From: Macrotrachela quadricornifera
Taxonomy: Eukaryota; Rotifera; Eurotatoria; Philodinida; Philodinidae
DNA length: 64,000 nucleotides
NCBI GenBank assembly: GCA_022393335.1
Contig: JAJEKB010018239.1
Coordinates: 1 to 64,000 of the forward strand
Direction: 5' to 3'
The notes below the pieces were generated by a model. That model searched no databases. It saw only the letters and a list, made by a program, of their open reading frames with translations, and was not told the origin of the DNA. Made by a program: the position numbers and the translations under genes. This document shows positions 19,776 to 30,841 of the stretch, in pieces (positions within the stretch are counted from its first letter, which is position 1; every line of letters starts with the position of its first letter).

Positions 19776-22767
19776 ATGAACAACTTAATGATGTACGCTT
19801 CTTTGTCTAAAAAAATGATAAGAACGACTCCGTGTATGGACAGCCCAAGAAAAGCACGGTCAAACTCACTTTCACACTAACTACAATACACTTACTTGCA
19901 GTGAAGAATAAGAAAAAGAAAAATGAAGAGCTGCAAGCACACGATAGCATACAAAAAAGATAAAAATAACTAGTGCCGATTTTTTATCTTTCTGTTCTCC
20001 GTCGGACAATATTGCACGTCATCGCCTACTGTCGAGGGGCTCACTTGAAATAATTAACTGCTTTTGAGCTCATAGTATGTTCATAAAGGAGTATCAGAAA
20101 GGCTAGGAAAAGCCTAAAAGAGTTAAAATGTTCGTTCTCATAGATCTTTAAAGATGAATTATAACCTTTCTACTGAGTTTTGAACCATTTTTTCGATATT
20201 GATAAAAAAAACGAATTGGGGAGTTTTAACTTGAAATCTTGAACATTCGTAGATCTACTCATCTTTAGAAGGCTTCCATTTAAATGTTACGTAATTTTAA
20301 ATAAAAACTAAGTAAATAAGTTCAATGTCCTAGCAAAATATTAGAATTAAAATGACATAAATATCTAAGTAAGAAGTTTAATTCTATAGTTATTGTACTA
20401 ATAAAGCTTTTATTGCTTTTTGTGGTCGTCTTCTTTTTCTTTTTTTTCATCCAGTAATAGGCATACCCTCTGTTAATGAAAGTGGTTTCGAAAACTTTAA
20501 CGTCTGAGAATAGGAGGTATTTTTGAAAAGAAGAGTAACATTCAAAAGCGTCAACATCTTAAATCTGTACTCAGGCACACCCTTATTCGCACGAATCAAT
20601 GAAAATAGATTCTTAGAAACTTTAATTTTAACGGAGAATTTGTCAATTTTAGCGCATTCGTATATTGATATGAGCTTTGAATGGTAGTGAAAGCCTTCTT
20701 TTAACAAATTATCTCCTCTGTACACTCACACCTACACTCTAAATTTTAAGTAAACTTCCAATGACTGATACTTATATAAAAATAAGGTGAATGAATGTGA
20801 CTATTTACTAAAAATGGAAATCACAAAAGAAATCTTGATAAACTAATATAGATCAAGTGTAAAAAAAACAAGAAACACAAAAAAGAAATTATTGCATTGG
20901 AGTATCTTCGAAGAAAAAAATATATGCATTCAAGCATGACATCAAAACAAAAAATATAGATGAAAAACACATCTATCGTGCTGACATTTCAATACATACA
21001 AAAGAAAATGGTCAGAGAAAATGTACACGTTATACTACCATAAAAAATTCATCCAATTTTGGGTATTCATACTTAGTTATTATCAGAAATTAATTTAGAT
21101 ATTTCTTATCTAACGTAACAAATATTTTTATTACTGAGAAACTATAACCTATCTGAGTGTTCAATATTTTCACTTAGCAATATCCAAGGGGGAAACAGCG
21201 GATTTGAGATTTTATAGATTTCAAATCCAAAAAAGATTTTTTTGGATTTTTGAGATTTTTTTGGGATTTAAATCCAAAAAAATCCGCTTTCCCCCTTGGT
21301 CGAATGTTAACAAATTTATTACCAAAATTATCAGCTCAAAAAGCGCTACAAATCCTGAAAGTTTCAATCGATTTGGACGTGATCGCCGGATCGACTGGCT
21401 AGATCCCTTGGGTACAACCTATAGTTATTATAGACGAAGAAAGCCGAAAACATCACTTATAAGTTTCAAGACCGCTCTCATTGAAAAACGTTGATGGTCG
21501 TTTAAGATATCAATTTTAGATAAGTATATTATCTGATAGCCTAAAGCCTAAACTTTTATATTCAATATATATTACCGGCCACCACGTCGATTTTTATAAT
21601 ATTTATTTGCGTGTTTCCCATCTCCTCCTTCTCCCATCTAAGTAAGTCGATCTTTGTGATAAAAATCGACATTACGATGTACATATGATTATGAAGTCTA
21701 AGGCGCAGAGTTTTACAATAAATGTGATTGTTAGTGACGTATTGTTTCTATGAAAGTTTCTGGATAGTTTTTAGCTTTTCTGCCAAACAAATCGATGTTT
21801 TTCTAACATACAGACAAATACTGCGAATAAGACGTTTAAAATTTCTTTTTTCTTTATTAAACTATTTTATCACCAAAGCAGAATTCTCGACTCACTTTTT
21901 TATGTGTATATGGAAGAATACGTTTAATTGTAGAACATGATACGGTTCGATTTTAAAAGATTAGATTTATTTTATCAAGTAAGAGAAGATTTTTGTCAAG
22001 AAACTTTGTTTTTTAGAGAATTATTCAGGAGGTGTTCAACTTTCGACCTGTTTCTGTCGTATAAAAGCTAACAATTTGAAAAGAAAATGGTTCTATTATG
22101 TCTTGCATTCAGGTTTGTTCTTTGTTACAAGATATTATGAAGAAGTATAACAGAAATTTTGACGGTTGGATGTGTAATTTTTGGCCTTAGTTGAGTGAAT
22201 ATCTTCTGAAAACTTTTTGATATTGAGCTGAAAATTTTACCATAATCTCTTTACTGCAGCTCGAATACAGTCTCAAAATTTCATACAATTTGAATGTACT
22301 CGGATCAATATCGATTTTTGAGTGTGGAAGGAATGCCTTAAGTCAAAATATTTTGTTCTATAGAAATCTATTGATGGATTAGCTCAGCTAATTGAGGATA
22401 CAATAAAATCCTGATCTGCTCACTCGTTTGAACGTCCAACTTGTGAGCCTGTAAAAGGTTTTGTGGGTGGATCTGGGAATGGGTTACAAGCCAGGCAGAT
22501 TGATCTGAAATGGCTCAATCCACCAATATCCTACTTTCCTAAATGAACGACCAGACGACAAAGCGTTTTGACATATCTTTCAAATTTCTCAAAAGCATGA
22601 CGTGAGAAAAATCTGAATGCTATCATATATTGAGACGCATTGAACACATTACTACTTAATTGAGATATTCACTTCTTATTAAACAAGATATATTTAAACA
22701 ATTTTTTAAGTTCTGCAGTCTTCTTGCTGATTAGTCCTCATTTATCTAAAGTGTTTTTCCCTTAAAG
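19776..22767. other. Intergenic region with one small inverted-repeat element
   Basis: Holds the 116-bp element at 21184-21299. A 92-codon frame on the minus strand (20447-20725) lacks an ATG and a recognisable product and was not accepted. Upstream exons of the membrane-protein gene that follows should lie here or farther left, but none could be placed. Confidence 0.4.
21184..21299. mobile_element. 116-bp MITE-like inverted repeat
   Basis: The left end CCAAGGGGGAAA, followed by CAGCGGATTT, mirrors the right end AAATCCGCTTTCCCCCTTGG. The interior is a stack of ATCCAAAAAA/TTTTTTGGAT palindromes. No gene is inside and no clear target duplication was seen. Confidence 0.8.
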
Positions 22768-23471
22768 TTGATGATGCAATACCTGAATTCAATGTAAGTG
22801 TCATCTTTTTAAATATAACATATAGTATTATTTCATTGTCCAAGAGAATAAGACTATTTGACATGATATTAGTTCGCTTTAGAGAGATATGAGAGAACGA
22901 AAAAGAAAATTTATTGGTTAAAGAAGACGACTAATGAAAGAACTCAACGAAAAACAAAGAAAAGAATGATCAAATATATAGATGATGGCGTCATATTTGA
23001 GATGTGGGGTGTCAATTACCTTTTTTCTTTCGTCGTATACTAGTGTCATATAGAGAAGCTATCTATACATTTTATCACTCTTCTCTTTCGTTTGTTCTTT
23101 TTATTTTTTCCATTGAATTCTTTTCCTTGGTCGTCTTTTTGAACCAATAAATGTTTTTTCCAATTCTCTCATATGTTTACAATTAGCTAGTACCAAATAT
23201 CATAATTTTATTTGTTGAAATTTTCGTTTTTCTATCTTTTAGTATGATGATGTTGCACCACCTCTTGAATCGCCATCACTTCTACCAGCACCAACTGGTA
23301 AGTGATATTCACTTCAACTCCAACTAATATTTTAATGATTGGTTTTTTTTAAATATTGCAGAAACAAATATCATTAATATAATTGCAGAACATCCAATGT
23401 TGGTCATTACTACTACTGTAATTGTAGGAGTACTTGCTGGTATATTTATTGATAGAAAAATATTAAAATAA
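22768..23471 (+). CDS. 3' exons of a small tail-anchored membrane protein, 5' end missing
   Basis: Three exons join in one frame: 22768-22793, 23243-23297 and 23362-23471, each flanked by good sites (AATgtaagtg, cttttag, CTGgtaagt, attgcag). The product ends DDAIPEFN, then YDDVAPPLESPSLLPAPTE, then a C-terminal hydrophobic segment (MLVITTTVIVGVLAGIFI) and a short basic tail DRKILK. A soluble Pro-rich part followed by one membrane helix and a few basic residues is the layout of tail-anchored proteins of the mitochondrial outer membrane or ER. The family is not recognised and the start lies upstream. The first intron (about 450 bases) contains a foldback repeat. The first exon is only 26 bases, so that join is the least certain. 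Confidence 0.6.
22886..23174. repeat. Foldback repeat inside an intron
   Basis: The left arm, beginning ATATGAGAGAACGAAAAAGA, and the right arm, ending CCAATTCTCTCATAT, are imperfect reverse complements over about 100-130 bases. They share TTTATTGGTT and AAGACGAC blocks. The element sits wholly inside the intron between exons 22768-22793 and 23243-23297 and accounts for most of its length. Confidence 0.7.
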
Positions 23472-23581
23472 TTTTATCAACATCATCATCATCATTATCT
23501 ACAATTGGTTTTACAACGAAATGATATTGATATATTAACAGTAAGTATTATTTAAATATATACATAATTTATTGTTAAATA

Positions 23582-25970
23582 CCCAGGTCGAAGCTGAGCC
23601 ATCGGATTCTGTCAGATCTGTTTCAATTCGATGAATTCGGATGACTGAATCCGACAGGATTCCGACTGTCGGAATCCGATCGGATCTCAATTGAATCCAT
23701 TAACTTTCGACAAACTCAGATTATCGGATTCCGATGAAGTCGGATGGATGGATCCGATAGGATTCAGTTATCGGAATGCAGTCGGTTCCGAGCAGCTAGA
23801 AGTCGGATTACAATGCATCCTATCATTTGTATGGAATTCATTTCTAGCAAAAGCGATTTTATAGACTTTATAAAAGTTAGCTGAGGCACGCAACAAATTG
23901 TGTAAAATGGAGGATGACTATTGCAAAATGGCTAAATTGGATCCCGTAGAGAAGTATAGGTAAAAAGAAAAAAGAAAAAAAGCTGAGGGGAAGTAAGGAG
24001 AAGTTTGGATGGAAATATTTCACACAAAAAATTGAGTTTTTAGTGAATTTTGGCGCGCTGATTCTGAATATCATGTTTATTTTCCACCAACAGCAATTTT
24101 AAATAACGAAAACCTGAAAATATTTACTATTTTTATGGCATTTTCTATAAAAATTCAGTTTCTTAAAATGTTAATTTTTTCGTTGAAACTAAAAATCTCC
24201 GTCGAATGATGTCGTGATCCTGTATCCTTACATCAGTCCCAATAAAAATATGATTAAAAGGAAACAAATCGAGCGGGGGGAGGATATGACCCATGGAAAA
24301 AGCACCAACTCCTTTACACATCGTTTGTTTATATTGAAAATCGGGAAGAAGGATGTAAAAAACGATTTATTTCTAATGTAAATAGGCAAACCTCTTTTGG
24401 TAAACATGAGAATGAGGACAAATAACAGCCTTTACAAATTTTAGATATTATTTGACCTGTCCTTCGATTGGTGCGTATTGTTATAAATAATGATTCTTTT
24501 TAGCACTACGAAGTTATAGTTTATATAGATATAGCAGCAAGATTTTTGTTTGAAACGCATAATTTCATAGTCTCATTATAATGACACTATTTTAAATTCG
24601 AAATTCGATGTCTAGTAATGCACATTTGAACTAACCTAGCTTTTGGAATCCAATTTCTATCATTTTTGAATGATATTCGATGATTTTCAAACATAATGTT
24701 TACCATTGAGTTTCAAGTACATATTGTATTTGGAATCTGCCCTAAGAACTGAATCGACCCATGTGTATTTGAATTTGTTATAATGACTTTTATTTCTCCG
24801 TCAATATTTTAATCCTGTGTGTTTCCACGGATATGTGATAAGATAGATTTCATCAAAAAGTTACTTGGACAATCCCAAAACTATTTATAACCTTGTGAAA
24901 TGCTGTTTTAGCAAAAAAAAGATTCCTGAATAAGTAATAAAGTAGTTGTTTTGATAGAATTTATTTTTTCGCATATTTCTGACGGAGATCACCAGTAAGA
25001 AATTGACCGAAAAACAAGCCACCGAAACAACTTCTAACATAGATGGATTGATTCAGCTGCTTATTCTGATTTCAAATATGATATCTGCTTGAAGCCGAAT
25101 AGTGATCATTATGTTCAAAAATCATCGAATGGGAGCCAAAAAAAGATAAAAATTGGGCCACAGGAACAGGGCAAGAGTAAAAATGTTGTGGTAGACGTCG
25201 AATGTCGCATTGAAAATAGTTTCATTAAAAAGAGCATACTCTGTAAAATCGGGCTATTTTATAAAAAACAACTATATATTTTCCGACACAAAAAATTTCG
25301 GTGCCTCTTCCTATTGCGAAAACTAAATTTCCTTCTTTTTCAGCACAATCTAGTTTTTCAAGTGGGAGCACTTAAGAGTGTGGGAATAAGGTTATAGATA
25401 TCAGAATATATTTGTAAGGATCAATCTATCAGGCTACAGTAACAAACGTGTAGATGTGAGGGTATAAGTACACGTGCATACGTGTGAGTACATAGATATA
25501 AGAGCATACCTGTAACGGTATACGCTCAAACATATAGGTTAAGGAAACGGGCTAGGAATATAAATTTAAGGGTATAGGCATAAGAATATAGGTATAAGGG
25601 TATAGTTTTAAGAATATAGGCATAAGGGTATAGGCATAAGGATATAGGTTTAAGCGTATAGGTATAAGGGTATAGGTTAAGACTATGGATTTAACAGTAT
25701 CGGTTTTAGAGTATTTGTATAAGGGTAAAGGTACGATTATAGGAGTATAATCAGAATTGTATAGTTACAGAGCATAGATCTTTGCCATTATTTTTATAAT
25801 TCTAATTATTTATTACATATTTAAAGTTATAGTAAATAGGAAAGAGAACAACTATAGAACACTGTTTTAAATCCGACCTAATCCTGTCAGATCTCTTATG
25901 TTTCGTCGTAGAATCCGATAAAATCCTGCCGTATCCATTCATCAGAACTGGTCGGAAGCTTCGACCTGGG
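23582..25970. mobile_element. 2.4-kb non-autonomous DNA element with TA duplication
   Basis: Both ends carry the identical 14-base inverted repeat CCCAGGTCGAAGCT, and TA lies immediately outside each (23580-23581 and 25971-25972). Subterminal DNA at both ends is packed with copies of CGGAT/ATCCG, often as TCGGATTCCGA palindromes (about 23600-23815 and 25870-25945), which may be transposase binding sites. The interior has no transposase-like frame but holds a minisatellite (25568-25735). Insertion was about 110 bases after the stop of the membrane-protein gene. The TA duplication suggests Tc1/mariner-like mobilisation. Confidence 0.85.
25568..25735. repeat. 14-base minisatellite (AAGGGTATAGGCAT units)
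   Basis: About ten consecutive units of the form AAGGGTATAGGCAT with point changes (for example AAGAATATAGGTAT). More diverged units extend on both sides, from roughly 25430 to 25770. It lies inside the 2.4-kb element. Confidence 0.85.
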
Positions 25971-28058
25971 TAGTGATGCAGTTTTTTTAAAATTATTTAT
26001 ATAGTTGGTTATAAACAAAATGGTGGTGGTATAATTTCATTTTTTTTCTCAACTCTTCTTCTTCTTCTTTTATTTGTATAGTCATATTTTTTGTGTGTCT
26101 GCTCTCATATTGTACTTCTGTTTTTTCATTATCAATTAAAACAATAAATATTTATTTATATCAGATAAATAAATTCTTTACTAAAATAATCATTTAAATA
26201 AATCAAAAACAAATCAATAATAAATGTCTACCCTTATAAGTTAGATTGAAAGATTTTATCAAACTAATTAAAATTTAATATAACAATCATTTAGTCTCAA
26301 CTTATTTAACTTAATTAATCATTATTCAGACATGAATTAAATCAGATATAACAAAAACATTTCGGTACATCTCAAAATAATTTTAAAAAATAAATTTGAT
26401 CGATTTATATCATATAACTATACGAAAACTGTTTAATTACAAATAATAAATACTTATCTGATAAATAAATGTCTTCATCATATAGATATCGATATATCTA
26501 TTTTTAATAAATCGAATTATTTTAATATATATGTTTACTGAAAAAAGAACTTTATTAAATAAAACTGTAAAATAAAATAATATTGTTTTCTTAATGTTAT
26601 TGTATGATTGTAATGGTCGAAGAGTAAAATCTTGATATTGATGATTGATAAAAAAACCACATAATTCGAAAATTTTCTGACCTTTATTCTAGTGGTTAAA
26701 CCTTTACACTTTTCAATTCAATAATAAAATCTACACTTAATCATTATGAATATGTGACAAAACAAAACAATTTTTTTACTATTTTATTTCTAATCTTGAC
26801 ATTTTAATTAATTTACTATATCAACCGAAAATATGTCGGACTTTTTTCATTTTTATTAAGATTATTTATATAAAATACTTTTATGTATTTCGATACGTTA
26901 TTAAATTCTTGTTTTTTTAATAGTTAATAAAGACAAATATCATCGACAACAATATTATAAAAATACAGAATGTACTAAAAGTCCATATTACTTAACAAAT
27001 TTTGATATTTAGATTCTCGATCAAACTCAGATAATATATTTACTTTTTATTTCATATTAAAGTAAATCAACAACTTATTTTCTAATATGAAATAACCATA
27101 TACATTTGTTAGATCCGCAATTCCTGTTGACGTATATATATATTTATTCGAGCTGATAAAACACACACCTCTTACATAGAAAACAACCAGTGTTTATACC
27201 AGTCAAATGTTAAGTGGAATATGGATTATTCCATGATATAAGATATTACCTTTCGAAAATCCATGATTAATACATAAACGTAAGAACAACCACTATCGGA
27301 TCAGACCAAGAGAAACACCAGGGAAAAATACCTGATAGAACGAAAGAAAAGGAGAGAAGAGAGAGAGAGTTATACTTAAAAACATGTATGTGTAACGAAC
27401 GAACCAACGAAAGAGAAAACATATATAAGAATAAAAGAAAAGTATATAGGATAATTCCCTATGGAATGTGTCTTACAAATATTCCATAACAATATTATAT
27501 TCAAAGTTATTATTTTTACTTATAATAGAAAATATTTGATGAAAAATTTTTGTAATTGAACTAATGTATTTGTTAATCCGATTATTTAAGATAAACCGTC
27601 TCGCACAACATTTCAACTTTATTATCAAACGCACAGTTTTTATAGGCATTTAAAAATAATAAAACATATTTTCTATAAAAGTATATGAAATTTTTTCGAA
27701 AATTATAAAATATCAAAATTTTTTCTATTGAAAGTAAAAAAATTTCTAGTTTATCTGTTTTTGATCAATAATGAAAATATCGAAATTTGTTAAATGATAT
27801 GGACTTTTAGTAGATCCTCTACATCAACACTAAAAATTATTTCACTATAATATTAACTATACAATAAAGTTCGACAGATTGGATTTTTCTAAATCAATAT
27901 ATTTGTCACGTCCTGAAAAGGTGTCAAAGAGAAATAAACAATGATACCCTGGACAGTGTTGCCAACTCTTCCGGATTTCTTCCGGGTTCCGGAATTTTCC
28001 GGATTTTTTATGTTTCTTTTTAAAATACATTTGTTTTCTATTTTCAATCCCTTGCAGT

Positions 28059-28205
28059 AATGCATACATCGAAAGTGTTTTTTCAAGAATGAAACACTTA
28101 TTCGATGGATGAAATTGTATGTTAACAGAGCTTATTCGAGATGAACTACAAATTCGATTGAATTCTTCGTTACTCTTCACAGAAGCTTATGAACATTTTT
28201 TATGA
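28059..28205 (+). pseudogene. hAT transposase C-terminal fragment
   Basis: One + frame reads NAYIESVFSRMKHLFDG, stop, then NCMLTELIRDELQIRLNSS and a FTEAYEHFL end. This matches the hAT C-terminal dimerisation domain: the (S/N)A-x-x-E-x-VFS start, the R/N turn and the x-ELIRxELQI helix. The single TGA stands where the family has an aromatic or Arg residue. An acceptor-like TTGCAG lies just before it. No catalytic-core part is left. Confidence 0.7.
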
Positions 28206-28378
28206 AAACTAGAACTGTTAAAAGTTATTCATTCTAGTCAAAAATATTCTTTCAAAAGCCAACGTATTAATTACGAGTAAAAATTATAATATATTTATTC
28301 TCTTTTTCGTAGAGAAGAGTCTTGCAATCATAAATTGTTTGCTTGATTGCTTGTATGTCCGCAGAGAGTCAAAAGAAT

Positions 28379-28696
28379 ATAAGGGTTGACCGAAGGATAA
28401 TCGAGGTCGAGTAACTCGAATCTGCTGTTAGTTTTTTAAAATTTTTTTATGGATCAATATTTTTAGAAAAAGGACCACTTTTTTACAAAAAAAAATTGTT
28501 CATAAGAGTTAGCCAAAGAGTAATCGAAGATGAGGAATTCAAATCTGAAGTCAGTTTTCTAAAAATTTTTTTCGTTCAATTTTTTAAACGAAAGGCAAAT
28601 TTTTAACAAAGAACATTTGTTTTTATGAAGTTTGCTCAAAGAGAGTTGAGGTCAAGGAACTTAAATCTGACTTCGGTTTTTTTTATTTTATAAATG
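28379..28696. repeat. Three diverged direct repeats of about 120 bases
   Basis: Copies begin near 28379, 28502 and 28625. Each starts ATxAGxGTTxxCC/TCAAAG, continues with a CGAGGTCxAGxAACTCxAATCTG-like stretch, and ends in a T-rich run. They fill the middle of the hAT relic. Confidence 0.7.
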
Positions 28697-28901
28697 AATA
28701 GCTTGACGGTAGTTTAGAAGCACGATTTCTACGAGAAAGAACTGAGCGAGTCTTTTGACGAGCGTTACCTGTTTTATATGTCTAGTCTATTGTAGTTTCA
28801 ACTTTGAAATTGATTTTCTTTTGTTATATGGAAATTGAAACAAGTTTTTGTGTGAAAATAATAATAAATGATTTCATTATGAAAGTGATACAGAGAAACT
28901 T

Positions 28902-29043
28902 CCCAGGTTTATCGATACGGTCCGTCATAGGCCGTGATACTGTGACAGTACGGCCATACACGGAACTATTTTAATGGAGTGACGGTCCGTATTTTTGTGC
29001 CTATTATTACGACCGAGTGGCAGACCGTATCGATAGACCTGGG
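28902..29043. mobile_element. 142-bp MITE nested in the hAT relic
   Basis: The end CCCAGGTTTATCGATACGGT has its reverse complement at the other end (ACCGTATCGATAGACCTGGG) with one mismatch. The inside also folds (CGGCCATACACGG against CCGTCATAGGCCG). Its TIR starts CCCAGGT, like the 2.4-kb element at 23582, though the sequence then differs. Confidence 0.75.
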
Positions 29044-29686
29044 TTGTTCTGGGCAATAACAATCAACTGCTAAAAATCTTTTCGGGAAATTTCCGGATTT
29101 TTTTAAAAAACGTTTCCGAGATTTTCCGGATTTCTGATTATGACAGTTGGCAACACTGATCTTTGTACTAAGAAATAGACCATGTTTAACCAAAATTTGA
29201 GAAAAGTTTTTTTGTCAATCAATTGAAAATAAAATAAAGCAGAACTTGCAAGAATAGTATGACCATTGAAAAAAAACTATCACTTTCGATATGAATAAAG
29301 AAGTTTTGTGTCGTGACTTTGTATGCGTCAAATTATATTATTACGTTAATGATTAGGAGCTCGAGTCAGCTAATCGATACAGAATATTTAGTATGGTTAT
29401 TATAAGATAAAGAAAATGAAGAAGACTGGAAGCTGATTTATTGAATATTTCAGATGGCTTTCATATATTGAGTTTGCCTCTATTATCTTTGAACGTGTCA
29501 GATCTTATAGTATTGAAGACTGTCTTGCGAAGCTCTAATTCAAGCCCACCACATTTGATGAATATGGAAAATCCTTCGTATTTTTTTAAAATTTATTAGA
29601 GAGTGAGAAGTGAATGAGAACATGTTTACTCTGTGTTCATGTTTACAAAATATGTTTTGTCATTTTCAATTGATCAATTAGAATGT

Positions 29687-30841
29687 TCATATGAGTTGCG
29701 CCAGAATAATGATGAAAATAAGAAGTAAAATGTTTCGATAACGTTGATCAAAGGTAAGAGACGCTTGTTTCATACAAGCGTTCCTTTTTGTCGTAGAAGT
29801 TGTGGATGTTAATGTGCTAGACAAAATGGTTGATATATTGGACAAAGTGGTATTCAAATAGCTAGTAGTTGATGCTTGAGTTGAAGATGAAGAAGGAGAG
29901 CTAGTGTTACGTCCCGCAGTGCAAGTAGCCAAATTTAAGTTGCAATTGCTTGTAGTGCAGTAGCAAATAGTCGCATTATAGGCAGAAACAGAAGGCGATA
30001 TATATTCTAATCGTACTACTACACTAGTTGCACTTTCGTAGAATTGACTTAAAGCTCTCCCAATTTTCCATGAAAGTACTCGATAAAACTGAGGTTCATA
30101 ATCCTCATAGATCATACTCCATTGATACCAGTCGCCGTTGTTTTCGTTTAACATAAACATACAGGCAACAGCGTGTGTTTTATAATATGTCATATAAGCA
30201 CCTGCATCGATAGGAACCAGAAACTGGTCAGTTATCAATGAATCATTGTATGGATAAACAAAAGTTGAACCTTGAGAAGATGTATAACATGAAATAATAT
30301 TATTTAATTCCGGTACAAGAAATGATAAATTTGGTGGCGGAGAGGATATTGCCTGTACACTAGCCACACAAGTCGAATAATTAAAATTACAATAATTTGT
30401 TGAACAAATGCACAAATCTGTTGCCCATGTTTCGTATGGAAAAGGAGTACATCGTCCATAACCGATGAATGTATTCAGTGGCGAAAAATTAGGCCCACAT
30501 CGGCGGCTTATCCCTCGATAGAGATTGGTCTCCTAAATAGATGCGGCAAAGAAAGAATAAAACTGGCTTCCATTCAATAAAGTACCACTTAGCTTGATAA
30601 ATATGCAGGCATCTCCTAGTGTCATAAATGGATACAGAAAAGGTATACCAAAAAATGAAAAAGCTAGAATGGTGTTTCCAATCATGTCATAATCCGTCCA
30701 ACAGGTAATATTAAGCATACGACCTTGTAGAATCCCTATTGTCGTATTAAGATAAAATCCTACTATAGAGTTTTGCATCACGAGAATCATCAATACAAAA
30801 AGACACACTATTCGAACATGTATCTTTTTCAAATGCGCCAT
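29687..30841 (-). pseudogene. Ly6-like, GPI- or membrane-anchored surface protein interrupted by one in-frame TAG
   Basis: From the ATG at 30841 to the final stop there are 385 codons in one frame, broken only by TAG at 30535-30533. The protein has a signal peptide (residues about 8-27), two related modules each ending in a Ly6-type C-x-C-x(2-4)-C-N motif (LCICSTNYCN and TICYCTTSNCN), a Ser/Thr-rich mucin-like stalk, and a hydrophobic C-terminus (ILLLIFIIILAQLI) suited to GPI attachment or anchoring. Aligning the modules (ACIFIKLSG with ACMFMLNEN, LYRGI with FYRVL) puts the TAG opposite a Tyr codon, so one base change from TAT or TAC explains it. Splicing around it was considered: the nearby GT-AG choices of 31, 53 and 56 bases change frame. 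It could also be a sequencing error or readthrough. The family is not further recognised. Confidence 0.7.

Larger units (their letters stand above)
27954..29158. mobile_element. hAT-like DNA transposon relic, 1.2 kb
   Basis: The ends are the perfect 14-base inverted repeat CAGTGTTGCCAACT, a CAG-starting terminus of hAT style, and both subterminal regions repeat TTCCGGA. Inside the left part is the C-terminal dimerisation piece of a hAT transposase (28059-28205). The rest is replaced by three direct repeats and a nested element. No matching 8-base target duplication was found (ACCCTGGA left, ATCTTTGT right), so the copy is old or rearranged. Confidence 0.75.
23472..29686. other. Six kilobases of element-derived and AT-rich DNA
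   Basis: Contains the 2.4-kb TA-flanked element (23582-25970) and the hAT relic (27954-29158). Between them, 25975-27950 is extremely AT-rich with no exon-like segment; a purine-rich GAGAGAGA patch is near 27357-27370. From 29160 to 29686 nothing was recognised. Confidence 0.55.

Noticed and set aside
20447..20725. 92-codon minus-strand frame with a YRGDNLL start
   Set aside because: It begins at GTG, lacks an ATG, and the resemblance to the YRG motif of ADP-ribosyltransferases is too short to support a call.
22392..22465. tRNA-like stretch GATTAGCTCAGCTAATTGAG
   Set aside because: It resembles a tRNA D-arm (A box), but no B box GGTTCGANTCC follows and the acceptor stem does not pair.
25089..25397. 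102-codon frame inside the 2.4-kb element
   Set aside because: No transposase motifs (DDE/D or helix-turn-helix) and Lys/Phe-rich composition typical of chance AT-rich frames.
27857..28180. 107-codon minus-strand frame at the left end of the hAT relic
   Set aside because: It is antisense to the recognised hAT transposase fragment on the + strand.
30533..30587. Short intron that would remove the in-frame TAG of the Ly6-like gene
   Set aside because: Possible GT-AG pairs of 31, 53 or 56 bases ending at TTTAG all shift the reading frame, and the donors are poor.
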